From positions 1-53,880 of the forward strand of contig NKYR01000193.1 in assembly GCA_003184365.1 (NCBI GenBank): a stretch of 53,880 nucleotides of DNA, in the 5' to 3' direction. A program made the position numbers and the translations under genes. The notes under the pieces were generated by a model. The model saw only the letters and a program-made list of their open reading frames with translations, was not told where the DNA came from and ran no database searches. Positions 21,065-31,823 of this stretch are shown here, piece by piece. Numbering within the stretch: position 1 is the first letter of the stretch; the number at the start of each line of letters is the position of its first letter. This DNA is from Evernia prunastri (taxonomy: Eukaryota; Ascomycota; Lecanoromycetes; Lecanorales; Parmeliaceae).

Positions 21065-21782
21065 ATGGTCAAATCCACACAGATAGCCAGAATCGATGGC
21101 CTCCTACTCGCAGCCACCGTTGACGACGAGCAAGCAGAAACCGAGCTCGCGGATCCCAAAGCCAACGCGAAGATGATCATACGGCGGCTGAACCGCAACT
21201 CTGAGCCTCAGGCCAGCATAGAAGCTGGCAAATACACTCTCCAGTATGTTCGCCTGCCCCCTCTCCCCTCTTTGCTGAGAAGCTGTTACTCATTCCCTTT
21301 GGGTGCACTGCAGCTACATGATACAAGACCAACTCTGCTTCCTCACCATCTGCGACCACTCCTACCCCCGGAAGCTCGCCTTCACCTACCTCTCCGACGT
21401 CGCTACCGAATTCACAACCACTTATTCCTCTTCCCAATACCTCTCCCCCACCTGTCGCCCCTACGCTTTTGTCGAATTCGACACCTTCATGCAGCGCACA
21501 AAGAAGACATACCAAGATAGTCGCGCGAGTCAGAACCTGGATAAGCTGAACGATGAGCTGAGAGATGTAACGAAGGTCATGACGAAGAACATTGAGGATC
21601 TGCTGTATAGAGGGGACAGTTTAGAGAGGATGGGGGAAATGTCGGACAGGTTGAAGGAAGATAGTAGGAAGTACAAGAGAGCGGCCGTTAGGATTAATTG
21701 GGAGTTGCTGCTCAAGCAGTATGGTCCGTTTGTAGGTGTGGGGATGTTGATGATTGTACTTATATGGTGGAGGATTTTTTGA
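21065..21782 (+). CDS. SEC22: R-SNARE Sec22
   Basis: Two exons: 21065-21243 and 21314-21782; 215 residues. Sec22 is the longin-type R-SNARE for transport between endoplasmic reticulum and Golgi. The longin domain spans about 1-120 (TQIARIDGLLLAATVDD, KYTLHYMIQDQLCFLTICDH, SYPRKLAFTYL). The SNARE helix follows at about 130-190 (NLDKLNDELRDVTKVMTKNIED), with the zero-layer Arg in LLYRGDSLERM. It ends in a C-terminal anchor (YGPFVGVGMLMIVLIWWRIF). The junction CA/C restores the conserved YTLHYMI. Length is normal for the family. Confidence 0.96.
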
Positions 21783-22547
21783 GCAGTTAATGGCATGGCA
21801 TGGTGGATGGATACCCATTGTACTATGAATTTCGGGAGCTTTTGCGACAAGCAAATACCAGCTTTCGTAGGCTAAATGTCTGTCCTTCTCCACATCTTCG
21901 CTCAGCACTTCGGTTTTGCTGATGGCATTGATAGGCTTGGTATTTGTTCTCCATTTCATGGATCCCTTGCATGTCGGCTCTTATGCCCTGGTACCATAGT
22001 GTTGATGCCTATGCTCGACCTGACGAAGAATGGTGATACTCATCAACATTGCTAATACCGATAGACGCATTGCCCTGCTCTTTCTTCTCTTTCCAAGACC
22101 ACATGTATCCTTCTCACTGATAACAACAGTGGGCGTACTGTCATTGCCCCTGCAAGCTCCTCACCAATGCTATCGAACCAGTCACGTCAATCAACCCCGT
22201 TATCTGCCACCTCCTCCAAGCCCACTCCCTTACATTCTTCAACCGCCCCGTCGCCTTCGCTTCAATCCCAGTATTTCAACCCTGAACCTTCTTACTTCCT
22301 CCATCCTTATCCGCCGCCTCTGCCTCCGCGGCTTCCAGCTTCCCATTGACGACACATATCAGACACTCTGTGCTTTCGCACCTACCAAAGATCCCATCCA
22401 TCTTCGTTCTGGCTTCAAACATCTTCTGATCTAGGCGCTGTAGCTTTTTGAAGTCCTAGAGCACTTCTCCAAGTCTCCAGCGACTTTGGCACACAGTTTT
22501 GAGCCGCGCTTCTCAAGTCTGTCACTTGGTTTTTCTAGGCTCTTGTC
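21783..22547. other. Gene-poor region downstream of SEC22
   Basis: Proline/Ser-coding low-complexity open frames at 22030-22434 reflect C-rich sequence. No supported gene. Confidence 0.4.
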
Positions 22548-22985
22548 CTAAAGAGCATAGTCATGAGCAGGTGAGAATCGAGCCGGAGCACATGGATAAG
22601 TGGTGCGTGAGTCAGCGTTTCTGAGTCGCGGATTGAACCTGGTGCACATCATAGTCTGATGTTTGAGGCGAGCAGGTTGTTTGATAAGGAGATCAGCATA
22701 CTCTGGCGCTGGTATGTCGTGTGATTGGTTCGATTTGGTCTCTGGCTTCTGCTCCTCTGGTGGCTCTGCTAGTAAACTTTGATATTCAGAGTAAGATGTC
22801 TCGTACTCTTTGCGTCTTCATCTCAAAGAAGTCTCATGTTCTTTGTACGCGGTCTTAGCGGCCTCGCATTCCTTCTTGAGAGCACTGGAAGGGTTCTCCT
22901 CTGTGGCTAGATGTTCTGGCTCAGTGTGGTGGCGAGGGATGGTAGCCACGGTTAAAGATTGGTTGGAGAAGTGTGTGGCAAGTGC
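22548..22985 (-). pseudogene. Decayed coding fragment with one in-frame TGA
   Basis: A single minus-strand frame reads for about 145 codons from near 22985 to a TAG at 22548-22550, broken only by TGA at 22818-22820. The translation looks like real protein, with a charged helical part (NPSSALKKECEAAKTAYKEHE, then RRKEYETSYSEYQSLL, then PPEEQKPETKSN). The stop falls between Arg codons, where CGA-to-TGA would be the simplest change, as RIP or deamination would cause. No start was found and the family is unknown. Confidence 0.45.
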
Positions 22986-23347
22986 ATTGGGTAAGTGTGG
23001 TAGATGGCTGTGAAGATATACGAACGAGCAGTAAGTTTCAACTCCAAAAGCTTGCTTGAAATATGTCCTGAAAGAACCACTAGATCACCGTGGTTGAGAC
23101 GCGCTTGTGACATTCGATTGGAGAGTGAAGCGGCTAGGAAGAGTGTGCTGTCATTCATTCCATTTTCATCAGACATTCTTCTTCGCAAGTATGTTGTAGA
23201 GCAACTCTTAGCCTCTCCAGTCCTAAGCAGCGCACCAGGCTTGTGGCCATCTGATCGTTTGCTGGGCCATCAGTATTCTCACTTGTTTCCTCTCCTACGT
23301 TTTATCTTGCTAATCTTGCTTTCAAGTCCTCTCATTTATTATATGTT
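22986..23347. other. Gene-free spacer between relics
   Basis: Short open frames on both strands (22952-23188 minus, 23004-23351 plus) overlap and show no recognisable domain. Probably part of the same decayed locus as its neighbours. Confidence 0.35.
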
Positions 23348-23626
23348 TTAGTAGCCTTTTTTGAGAGGATTGGCACCAACCTCAAGGAGAAGGAGCGAGC
23401 CGATAGTGCTCTTATGCTCGTCCATAGCGGCTAAGTGAAGAGTAGTGTGTGGTGAAAAGAGTTTCGCGTTCATGAGCGCCTCTGCACTTTGGTCGTGAAT
23501 GTCTTCAGCGGCTATGTGCAGAACATCCATTTCTGATGCTTGCATCGCACTATGCGTGTCTCGCTGGTTCGTATCATCATCGTGTAGATGCATGGAGCCC
23601 ATTAGTTCTTGTTTAAGAGAGATCAA
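23348..23626 (-). pseudogene. Ankyrin-repeat gene fragment
   Basis: The 92-codon frame contains two ankyrin-like helices: DVLHIAAEDIHDQSAEALM and TTLHLAAMDEHKSTIGSLLL followed by EVGANPLKKG, the usual end of an ankyrin unit (xxGANP). It stops immediately after. Upstream on the same strand (about 23650-23760) another frame reads KVDRVIYDPSSHGSLLEAVLDALRAA before stops. Together they look like remnants of a larger ankyrin protein broken by stops and frameshifts. Ankyrin arrays often form the C-terminal part of fungal NLR proteins, and an intact NLR gene lies 1 kb away. Confidence 0.5.
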
Positions 23627-24695
23627 ATTCCGGTCCTGGTTCTGGGCTTTTCAGGATTGGGTGCTAATGGGTGCGCCTTTGACGCCTGGGAAGCCTGCGG
23701 GCCGCTCGTAGTGCGTCCAGTACGGCTTCAAGCAAGGATCCATGACTCGAAGGGTCATATATGACTCTGTCGACCTTCTCACACGTACTTATATCACTCC
23801 TCACTCTCGTCATGGAGAATCTGTCTGACACGCGAGGTATTGGCTGTGTAGGATTGGACCCGTCTGCCTTGTGACTCTTCCCAGCATGACCTGTGCAAGT
23901 TTAACTGCAATCGAGTCTTGAGGGGCTTTGCCCCCAGCCTGGCTTGCAAAACACAAACCCCTATGCCGTTTGAAGGTCTGATGCCATTACTTCAACTTCT
24001 GCTGTTTGTCATTAGAGACGTATTATATGGGCTGCGATTATGAGCAAAGGGCCGATGGCACAAAATATTCTGTCGAGCTTGGCAATTTACGACTTTTCGA
24101 CTACCGGCAGCGCGTTTCCTAGCTCAGCTAGGCACCATTAAGTCCACCTTTTTCTCACACTTGTCCTTCATGGTTTTTCTTACAGCTCAATGCGTTCAGC
24201 GCAGAGCCAATGCTCTCCATCAAAACTAAAAACACAAAACAAGCAATATAGTTCAAGATGATAGTTCAAGAAGAAACCGTCAGTCTTGTTCTTCCAGCCA
24301 TCCGGGGTTTGACGAGGTTCAGGCCATCAGACTGAATATAAATATCACAGACTTCTGATCTCATCAAGTCAGTAAGTTGCGAAGCAAAGACGTCCGAAGA
24401 AGCGACCGAGAGCATGGAATTAGACCTGAGAGATTCAATGTGCTGAATATCTGGCTGAAGTAGTGTTCCTTAGAGGATGGGGAAGCTGGAAAATGAATTG
24501 CAGCTGTACATGTGATGCTCAATCATGTCTATTTCCAAGATGTAGTTTAAATGGCAGCGAGGTTGGCATATTCAATGCTTAATGCTCAAATGGTACCGTG
24601 GCCGTTCCTGCGCATCTCGCAGCCTTATCTTGATTCTCTTCTTACAAATGGTTTAGACCGTTTCTCTAGAGTTCGACGTGGACTCGACAGTTTCC
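23627..24695. other. Spacer between relic and NLR gene
   Basis: Contains possible ankyrin-gene remnants up to about 23765 and the 3' flank of the NLR gene. No other feature recognised. Confidence 0.4.
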
Positions 24696-27600
24696 TCAGT
24701 CTATAAGCCTGTAGACTTCTTGGAGCCATTGCTGTGATCTCCGTCGTGCAGGATCATCAGGTGCTGACGTGATCTTCTCCATCTTGACCACCTGCTTAAG
24801 AAGCTCTGCCGCTTCTCCATAGTGACCGCTTCCCATACCAGTATAGGCCCTTGCGAGATAGTACTGCGATGCCAAACGGCTTGGATCATCAGGTGCTAAC
24901 GTGATCTTCTCCATCTTGACCACCTGCTCAAGAAGCTCTGCTGCTCTTTCATAATGGCCGCTTTCCATACCACTATAGGCCCTTGCGAGATTATACTGCG
25001 ATGCAAAACGGCTTGAATCATCCAATGCTAACGTCTGCTCTCTTATCCCAACCACATGCTCAAAAAGCTCTGCTGCTCTTCCAAACTGCTCACCTTCAAT
25101 GTATGCCCTTCCAAGCTCATGTTCTGATGTCAGACGATGTGGATGTGTGGACATCAGTATGCGTTTTCCTACCTCGACGACCGACTCAAGTATCGTTACT
25201 GCTCTTTTCAATTGCCCATTCTCTAGATATGCCTTTCCAAGCTCATGTTCCGATATTAGACGTTCTGGATGTGTAGGCAGCAATTTTTTTTTTCTTATCT
25301 CAACGACTGACTCAAGTATCGGTATTGCTTTTTCCAACTGCCCATTTTCCATACATGCCCTGCGAAGCTCATGTTGTGACTTTAAGAAACTAGTACTCGC
25401 CGTTACTTCAGTTCTCTCTCTTATCTCGACTATCTGTTCTAGTAGATCTACAGCTTTCTGGTACTGCTTGCCATCCCTATAGGCCCTTGAAAGGTAAATT
25501 TGCCGACTGAGAGACTTAGAACCATCACTCTTGACCACGCGTTCCAGTAGCTCTACCGCTGTTTTGTGATCTCCCTCCTCCATGTAAAAATTGGCAACGA
25601 GAGTCTGAATTCTTAAGCTAGACTCCCCACTAGCGCTTCTCCATACCTCGAGTGTCTCGAGTAACTGAAGAAGGGATCGAAGCTTTGAAAAATCTCTCAG
25701 GCCAGAGAGAAGCCTGCAGATGTAGTAGTGGGTTTGGCATGATTCTAATTCTGTCATTTCGCCAATGTACCCGAAATGAGGGTGTTTTAAGTAAGCCTCA
25801 ACGTGCGAACGAAGCTTTTCATGAAACATATCGTAGTTGTTTCCCCGCATCGATAAAACAATAAGTGAGCCAGCTATTCTCCAACCCTCCTTTCGGGACG
25901 CAAGATCCAGACGAATACGAGTCCATGTATGAGCTAGTGGATGTATAGAGAATGAAAGATTTTCACCGATTACGCAGAGTTTGATGATAGAATAGGATTC
26001 GAGGAGATTCAAGGCTTTGCGCCACCGCCATCGGAAGCTATCTGTAGTAATACCGTTCCCCACCATCATGATGGGCGGTAGACGACAGATCTGTAACTCG
26101 GAAAGGTTGTAGATTTCATCTGGCGACCATCCGTTGTAGCTATCTTCACGGATTGCAATAGCCTCTTCACGGGCTCTTGAAAATATCAACTCGGGAATGT
26201 CCTGAAAGTGAACGAAACCCAGGATGTGAAGCAGGCTGAGTGCATCCGTGGCGCTCTGATCTGGAGAAGACTTTAAATGGGTAGCCGAGACCTCAAAGGT
26301 CTTATATACACTCCCATAGGTCGATTGGTCTTGCTTTGGACAGTATTTCAGGAGCTGCTCTTCCTGTTCTTTGAAAAGAATGGAATAGTCCTCAAGTGAA
26401 CCGAATCGAAGCTTAATGAATGCTCCTGCTTGAAGGATAGCGAGGGTATGGAAGCCTAGAACTTGAACCACTTTCTCTGCCGCATCTAGATTCTCTTCGA
26501 ACGATGATTCTTCTATCCGAGCGGCTTTGAAAAGAAGCAGCGTCGCGTCTCGAAGGTCCAGGTGGTCCAGATTCTCTTCGCATTCGAAGGTTGCGTAGTC
26601 GTGATACTGGGGTTTACGAGTGGTCATGATGATGCTGCCCTCATTCCCGGATGGGAAAAACGAAGCGTAGTCGATGTCATGATTATCCGCATTGTCGATT
26701 ACAAGGAGCCAAGAACGACGGGTGTTGGCCAGCCACGTTTTCACTTGCTCGCAATTCTCCGCATTTGCCCTACACAGCTTTCCGATGTCAATGAAGGACT
26801 GCTTTGCTGTTTCTTGACTGCTAGCATCGACCCAGAAGATGCCCCAGAACCTGTATCAGCACTATTAGATGGATGGCAAGGAGTACAGCGTGTAGATGTC
26901 GTAGTAGTTTCTTACTGTTCTCGATGGTCATTTGCGAACTTCAAACACACTTCGCTCTTTCCAACTCCTCCATAACCGAATATGACGAAAACTTTTCTCT
27001 GCTTGCTCATCTGCGACTGGGGCCTCAGGATATTGGCTAGTCTTTTGAGAATGGATGTTCGACCGGTGAAAAGCGTGTTCGGATTTCTCGGAACCATCCA
27101 ATATGCATTCCCTGACAACCTTGATTAGCATTTTTGGGAAGCCCCTTCAGAAAAATCATATTCGTGGCTTCTAGGCCAGCGAAAGATTATCATTCCGTAT
27201 GAAAGTGGGACCGGTAGGTGTGGTAATGATGCACATCTTCCAAGCAAGCGTTCTCTTCTTTCTGACAAGTCCAGAATCGCCATGAAATTACTCAAATCCT
27301 CGTTCTGGATTTACACCCATCTTGGAATTTGACCGTCCATGTATACAAAATATACACGAATCAGTCCGTGCTGCTCACTGTTGCGAGGGAAAACCTGATC
27401 CTACTGATGCGACGAATATCAAATACCTACGCACCTGACTCCAGCTGTCCACCAGATGGCGCACCAGCACCGTGCCCAGCCACGGAAGCTATGGTTCCCA
27501 GTTGCGCTACAACGGAAGGTTGGATGGTCAAGAGTAGTTCTCTCGCAAAAACTGCCGCTGTCCCCGCTGCATATGGTTGCCAGGTTTGGTTCTTGTGAGA

Positions 27601-28518
27601 GTCCGCATAGTCGGCAATACCCCGTATTACGAGACAGTGGGTCTGATCCACCACCCCAGCAGCCTCCATTTCGAAGCAGCGTGCATAAGGAAATTCTCCG
27701 CTGAGCTCATCTCTTCGTTTGGCGTCCTTGATGATGGAGTTCCCTGAAAGAATCTGACCCTGATGAAACACTGGGATCGATGTTTCTGCCTCCATAGGAC
27801 TCTGCTCTGTTGACCCGTGCTCCGGTGGCTGACGCTCTTGTCGGACTACTAGCTCGTCGAGGGAGCATTGATCACAATTTGAGGCACCATGGGAGTGTTC
27901 GTATTTTGATCGATATAGCTTATCTCCGCCCGGCGGGGGACGGGAAAAGTATGGCGACCTCAAGCTTTTTAACCTTGCCAGGTGTACATGCGGACAACTA
28001 TCTCCCGTTTCATAATTGGTAAACAACATCCCCAAAGCGGTCAATAACTCTGGGTTTGGTTTGTCAAACGATGCGAGTAGCTCCCTGCCCCCCTCCCCTT
28101 GATCTCTGATAAAATCATACTGAATGACACCTGCAACTCCTGGCGTGTAATCAAAACCAACAACAACATCACCAAGGTGAATATCTTGATCAGGATCTGG
28201 ATTGGGAGGATTTTGAGGTATTCCCCCGCCTATTCCCACAAACAAGTAGAGTCTCATGTTTGGGAAGCTAACGGGCAAAAAATTTGCCATCCTTGATGCG
28301 ATTGTTGTGCCAGGCTGGCTGAGGGGTAAGCACGCAATGACAATGTTATGGCTGCCGATGGACCCATAGGCGTATGTGTTATGGTCACCAGCGGGCTTCG
28401 TGAGCACTTCATGCTGTTCGTCTAACATCTTGATGGCTGCTACTTGTTCGGTCCGTGCTAAGGCACATAGCCATCCAACAGTGTAATCTTGGGGCCTGAG
28501 TCGTTTTTTTGCGCTCAT
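24696..28518 (-). CDS. NLR-type protein: PNP_UDP - NB-ARC - TPR
   Basis: Three exons: 27435-28518, 26916-27111, 24696-26850; 1144 residues. Domain order is that of a fungal NOD-like receptor. Residues 1-340 form a PNP_UDP nucleoside-phosphorylase-like domain (RPQDYTVGWLCALARTE, LFVGIGGGIPQNP, CFEMEAAGVVD, IRGIADYADSHKNQTWQPYAA). Residues 370-700 form an NB-ARC ATPase with P-loop GYGGVGKS (407-414), Walker B SWLLVIDNAD (473-482) and GSIIMTTR. From about 860 to the end lie six or seven 42-44-residue tetratricopeptide units. Such proteins act in heterokaryon incompatibility and cell death; specificity here is unknown. The first intron is long (323 bases); its junction E-S-G-N-A-Y-W keeps frame. 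Met at 28566 is an alternative start; MSAKKRLRPQDYTVGW is the usual family start. Confidence 0.9.
24751..25014 (-). repeat. Two near-identical 132-base TPR-coding units
   Basis: Unit 1 (24751-24882) and unit 2 (24883-25014) begin with the same GGATCATCAGGTGCT and stay highly alike throughout, encoding 44-residue TPR units (SGHYxxAAELLxQVVKMEKIT). The neighbouring units are clearly more diverged, so this pair arose by recent duplication or was homogenised. Confidence 0.85.
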
Positions 28519-29111
28519 GATGAATTTTGAGCGACAGAACGCCAGTAGTATACCAGGAATTGTCACTTCATAAGGATACTTGAGCGTCGGAAGTTCAGCA
28601 ATAGGTCTGATAGAAGTCTGACAGAAGATGAAAAGGCGCTATCAGCGGTTTTTTCCGCTACAGCTCTTGACTGCGGCTTATTTACCGAGATGGTGCACTG
28701 CAATCAAATATGATAGGGTGCCTCATGGAAGATCTCGAACTAGTGCAAGATCAGCTCTACTCCACAAGTGTGGCTTAGAATGCGCAAACCGTACCCTCAG
28801 AGCTGTTCAATAGGGTTAGAACGAAGTGGTTCAAAGCGAGCACCAGTATGATGCCACTCGTTTTGGATAAGGGGTTTATTTGACCTCCTCCTTTTGCTCT
28901 CGAAATCACTCTGCTGTTTCGACGATGTACCCCCAGTATCACGGTGTGTATTAGTAAGCCGTAAGCCTACAAGTCTATAGGACCTATCCGATTCAACCTG
29001 CCGTCCCCTCATATACAACTAAATCCTCGGCAAGATAATCGCTCCAAAACCACAATGTGTAAGGTCATTCCACATTCATCGTCTCGATAGGCTGATTAAT
29101 TCGCCAAAAGA
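28519..29111. other. Intergenic region upstream of the NLR gene
   Basis: Holds the NLR promoter. No gene supported; the minus frame 28797-29018 shows no domain. Confidence 0.4.
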
Positions 29112-30116
29112 TCAGGAATCTGAATTATTAGATAAAAAGACCGATAGGACAGCCGCGTACGCTGCAGAAGCCACCATCATTTCTTCATTCGTGGCCCTCG
29201 TCAGAAGTGAAACAAGCAAAGAAAACAGTACAACAAAAACGGATGTAGTGACCAGGTGCGCTTCACTGGTCGACTGATGCGAAAGAATTGCTAGCGGAGT
29301 CACAAGGAAAGCACCCGCTATCAATGCAACCAAAAATCTTGCTATAACATCTGCAAGCCGGCTCGTGCTTTGGTAAGATCGTTTGAGATTCGACTCCAGC
29401 TCCGTGGCCGAGGAGTAAGAGCTGTGCTTTTGATGCGCGTGTTTTCCTTGAAAGCGGACGAAGAACCAGAAAGCCCGGAGATATTTCCGCAAACTGCGCC
29501 GAAGAAGATCACCTGAGCGGCTTCGACCGGCTGTGTCGACTCGTACGAGCCGCGTCTTATATATTTCGTAGGGGTTTTGGCTCTCGCTTCGGAGGCTAGC
29601 TTGCCAGCTATTATCCGCCAAAGCAAAGGTTTCCATCATCATAACCTGATTGAACGAGACTAGTCCCTCGTCTGCGGTGGAACGATGAATTAGTACAAGT
29701 GATCCTCTTTATCGGGATTGACATGGTAACATACCGTACTCCTTCACAAGCTGACGCAGCTTCAACACAAGCTCAGGCTGGAGGATCTCGTCCGGGCTTG
29801 GTGCATGTTCATCTCTCTTGCTATGCTTCAATCCTAGTTTATCTGCGGTCGTCGCTGGAAGACGTAGATTGAGTCCTGCCTGATAGATTTCGTGATCGAT
29901 CTTGTCGATCTCTGCCTCCAAGAGTCTTAAATTGAGTAGATGAGTCGTTCTGAATCTTCGGAAGCCATAGAGTGTAAGTGGATTGTCATCAGTAACATTA
30001 CTCCACAAATTACGGAATAAATGAGCTGTCTCTGGACTTTCACCGCTTTGATCCTCTGGGGCATCGGAGACTCTGGATTTACTGTATGAGATACCGTCAT
30101 CAGTGACCTTGGCCAT
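29112..30116 (-). CDS. DUF6594 membrane protein
   Basis: Two exons: 29735-30116 and 29112-29671; 313 residues. The DUF6594 layout is clear: an N-terminal helical part (NPLTLYGFRRFRTTHLLNLRL, LEAEIDKIDHEIY) and LRQLVKEYDEGLVSFNQV across the intron. Near the C-terminus are three hydrophobic spans (FLVALIAGAFLVTPLAILS; VTTSVFVVLFSLLVSLLT; MMVASAAYAAVLSVFLS), the last preceded by ATNEE as is usual. The family is abundant in filamentous ascomycetes and of unknown function. It lies upstream of, and in the same direction as, the NLR gene. An alternative start at 30164 would add 16 residues. Confidence 0.85.
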
Positions 30117-30695
30117 GATCACTTGTAGGCGGCTGTCAAAAATGAGCTCGGAACTGGTAACCACCCTGAATTGAAAGCGTCATCGTCGCCTCTTGTATCA
30201 ACCTACTCAAGAGAGAAGGCTATGGGGCGTTGTCTACAGCCTCGAAAGAACGCCCATTGAACTGGTAGTCAAGCGGTGCATAGCCCTGTACTTTGCATGC
30301 ATTGTTAATGACATGAGGTGTTTTCATGCATCGCCTTGCGCTTTGCATGCACTGTCAATGTTGTCAAGTGGGTTGGCGCGTGGCCTTGCAGCTGCATGCG
30401 CAGCCCATCTTTTGGGAGCACAGATAGGATCAAGCAAAAAGAGCATTCAGCCAGTCACCTCAAATTATATCAAGGTCAAGTTCTCCACATAGCGAAGAAT
30501 CAGTGGTGCGCAGCAGCTTTCTGTCTTCTTGGCGCTGACAAGGGTGGTCTCAGCCTTACGAGGATCACGTCGCCTTCGACTGCCTGAGCTCAAACATTAG
30601 GTGACTTCAAGCACCAGCTCGCAATCCTACACTGCGCGTATCGAAGCTCACTGGAAGCCCCATTACATAGAGTCTAATGCTTGACGTCCTTCAGG
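30117..30695. other. Intergenic region with small duplication
   Basis: Spacer between divergent genes DUF6594 and proteasome alpha-6. Contains a 50-base direct duplication (separate entry). Open frames at 30193-30587 come from this duplication. Confidence 0.45.
30277..30370. repeat. Imperfect direct repeat, period 50
   Basis: Segments 30277-30320 and 30327-30370 share TGCAT.GCC.TG..CTTTGCATGCA.TGT.AATG and end in GTG, at about three quarters identity by eye. Confidence 0.6.
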
Positions 30696-31653
30696 ATGTT
30701 CAGAAACAACTATGACAACGATTCCGTAACCTTGTATGCAGCTCTCGTCCTACTGTTGAAAAATCGCAGCTCACTGTCTCCACAGCTCACCCCAAGGCCG
30801 CATCTTTCAGGTCGAGTACGCATCAGAAGCTGTTAAGCAAGGTTCTGTAGTGGTTGGCATCGCCAGCAAGAGACACACCGTTCTAGTAGCACTGAAGGTA
30901 CACCGTCTACGTCTTCCTCTCTTTCTCTTCCAAACCCTCCTCGAGGTGTCAAGCAGCTAAAAATCGCTGTGCCTCCAGAGAAATGCAGAAGAACTCTCCT
31001 CCTACCAGAAAAAAGTAATAGGCATAGACTCGCACTTCGGCATCGCCCTCGCCGGCCTCGCATCTGACGCCCGCGTCCTCTCCAACTTCATGAAACAGCA
31101 AGCGCTCGCATCGAAAATGACCTATGGCCGACCCATCCCCCTCGAACGTGTCGTGACCCAAATAGGCGACCGCGCTCAAACGTCTACACAACTCTACGGC
31201 AAGCGGCCTTATGGGGTTGGATTACTGATCGCTGGGGTGGACGAGACGGGTCCGCATCTGTTCGAATTTCAACCCTCGGGAATGACGCAGGAGATGGTTG
31301 CTTGTGCGATTGGAGCGAGAAGTCAAATGGCAAGAACATATCTGGAGCGGCATCTAGATGAATTCGCCGACTCGAGCCGGGATGAGCTTATCAAACATGG
31401 GTTGAGGGCGCTGAAAGAGAGCTTGAGTCAGGATAAGGAGCTGACGATTGAGAACGCGAGCGTGGGGGTTACGGGCATGGCAAGTGACGGGAAGAGGAAG
31501 ACGGAGAGCTTCAAGTTGTATGATGGAGCTGAGGTTGGCCCGTTGTTGGACGCTGCATTGGAGGGTTCAGAGCCGGCTGCTGAGACGAGGATGGCCGAGG
31601 GCGGTGAGGGTGCAGGGGCAGATGCAGGAGATAGCATGGAGGTGGACACATAG
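30696..31653 (+). CDS. PRE5: 20S proteasome subunit alpha-6 (alpha type-1)
   Basis: Three exons: 30696-30733, 30786-30897, 30979-31653; 274 residues. It is a structural ring subunit of the 20S proteasome. It starts MFRNNYDNDSVTFSPQGRIFQ, the alpha N-terminal signature, followed by VEYASEAVKQGSVVVGI, then RNAEELSSYQKKVIGIDSHFG, LSNFMKQQAL, YGKRPYGVGLLIAG, LFEFQPSG and AIGARSQMARTYLE. These identify the alpha type-1 / Pre5 paralogue. The C-terminal tail (AAETRMAEGGEGAGADAGDS) is acidic and Gly/Ala-rich, longer than in yeast. It converges with the LOG-family gene, 170 bases between stops. Confidence 0.96.
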
Positions 31654-31823
31654 AGAGGACTTTCTGCCGCAGAGAGATGTAATTGTTCAAGCACTTATCT
31701 ACAAGCTTGCAAATTTCAGGATGCGCCTATGGGTATTTGCCTGCGCCTCGCCATGCATGCCGTCATAAATTCGTGATGCTTGTTCACCCAAAGGCAGCCC
31801 AACCCAGCACCCAACTCAACCAC

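Noticed and set aside
24696..28566. Separate nucleosidase gene (27427-28566) and TPR gene (24696-26744)
   Set aside because: Two introns with canonical sites join them in frame, and PNP_UDP-NB-ARC-TPR is a known fungal architecture.
30193..30587. Cys-rich open frames of 89-99 codons
   Set aside because: They result from the 50-base duplication with recurring TTTGCATGCA; no start context, domain or splice support.
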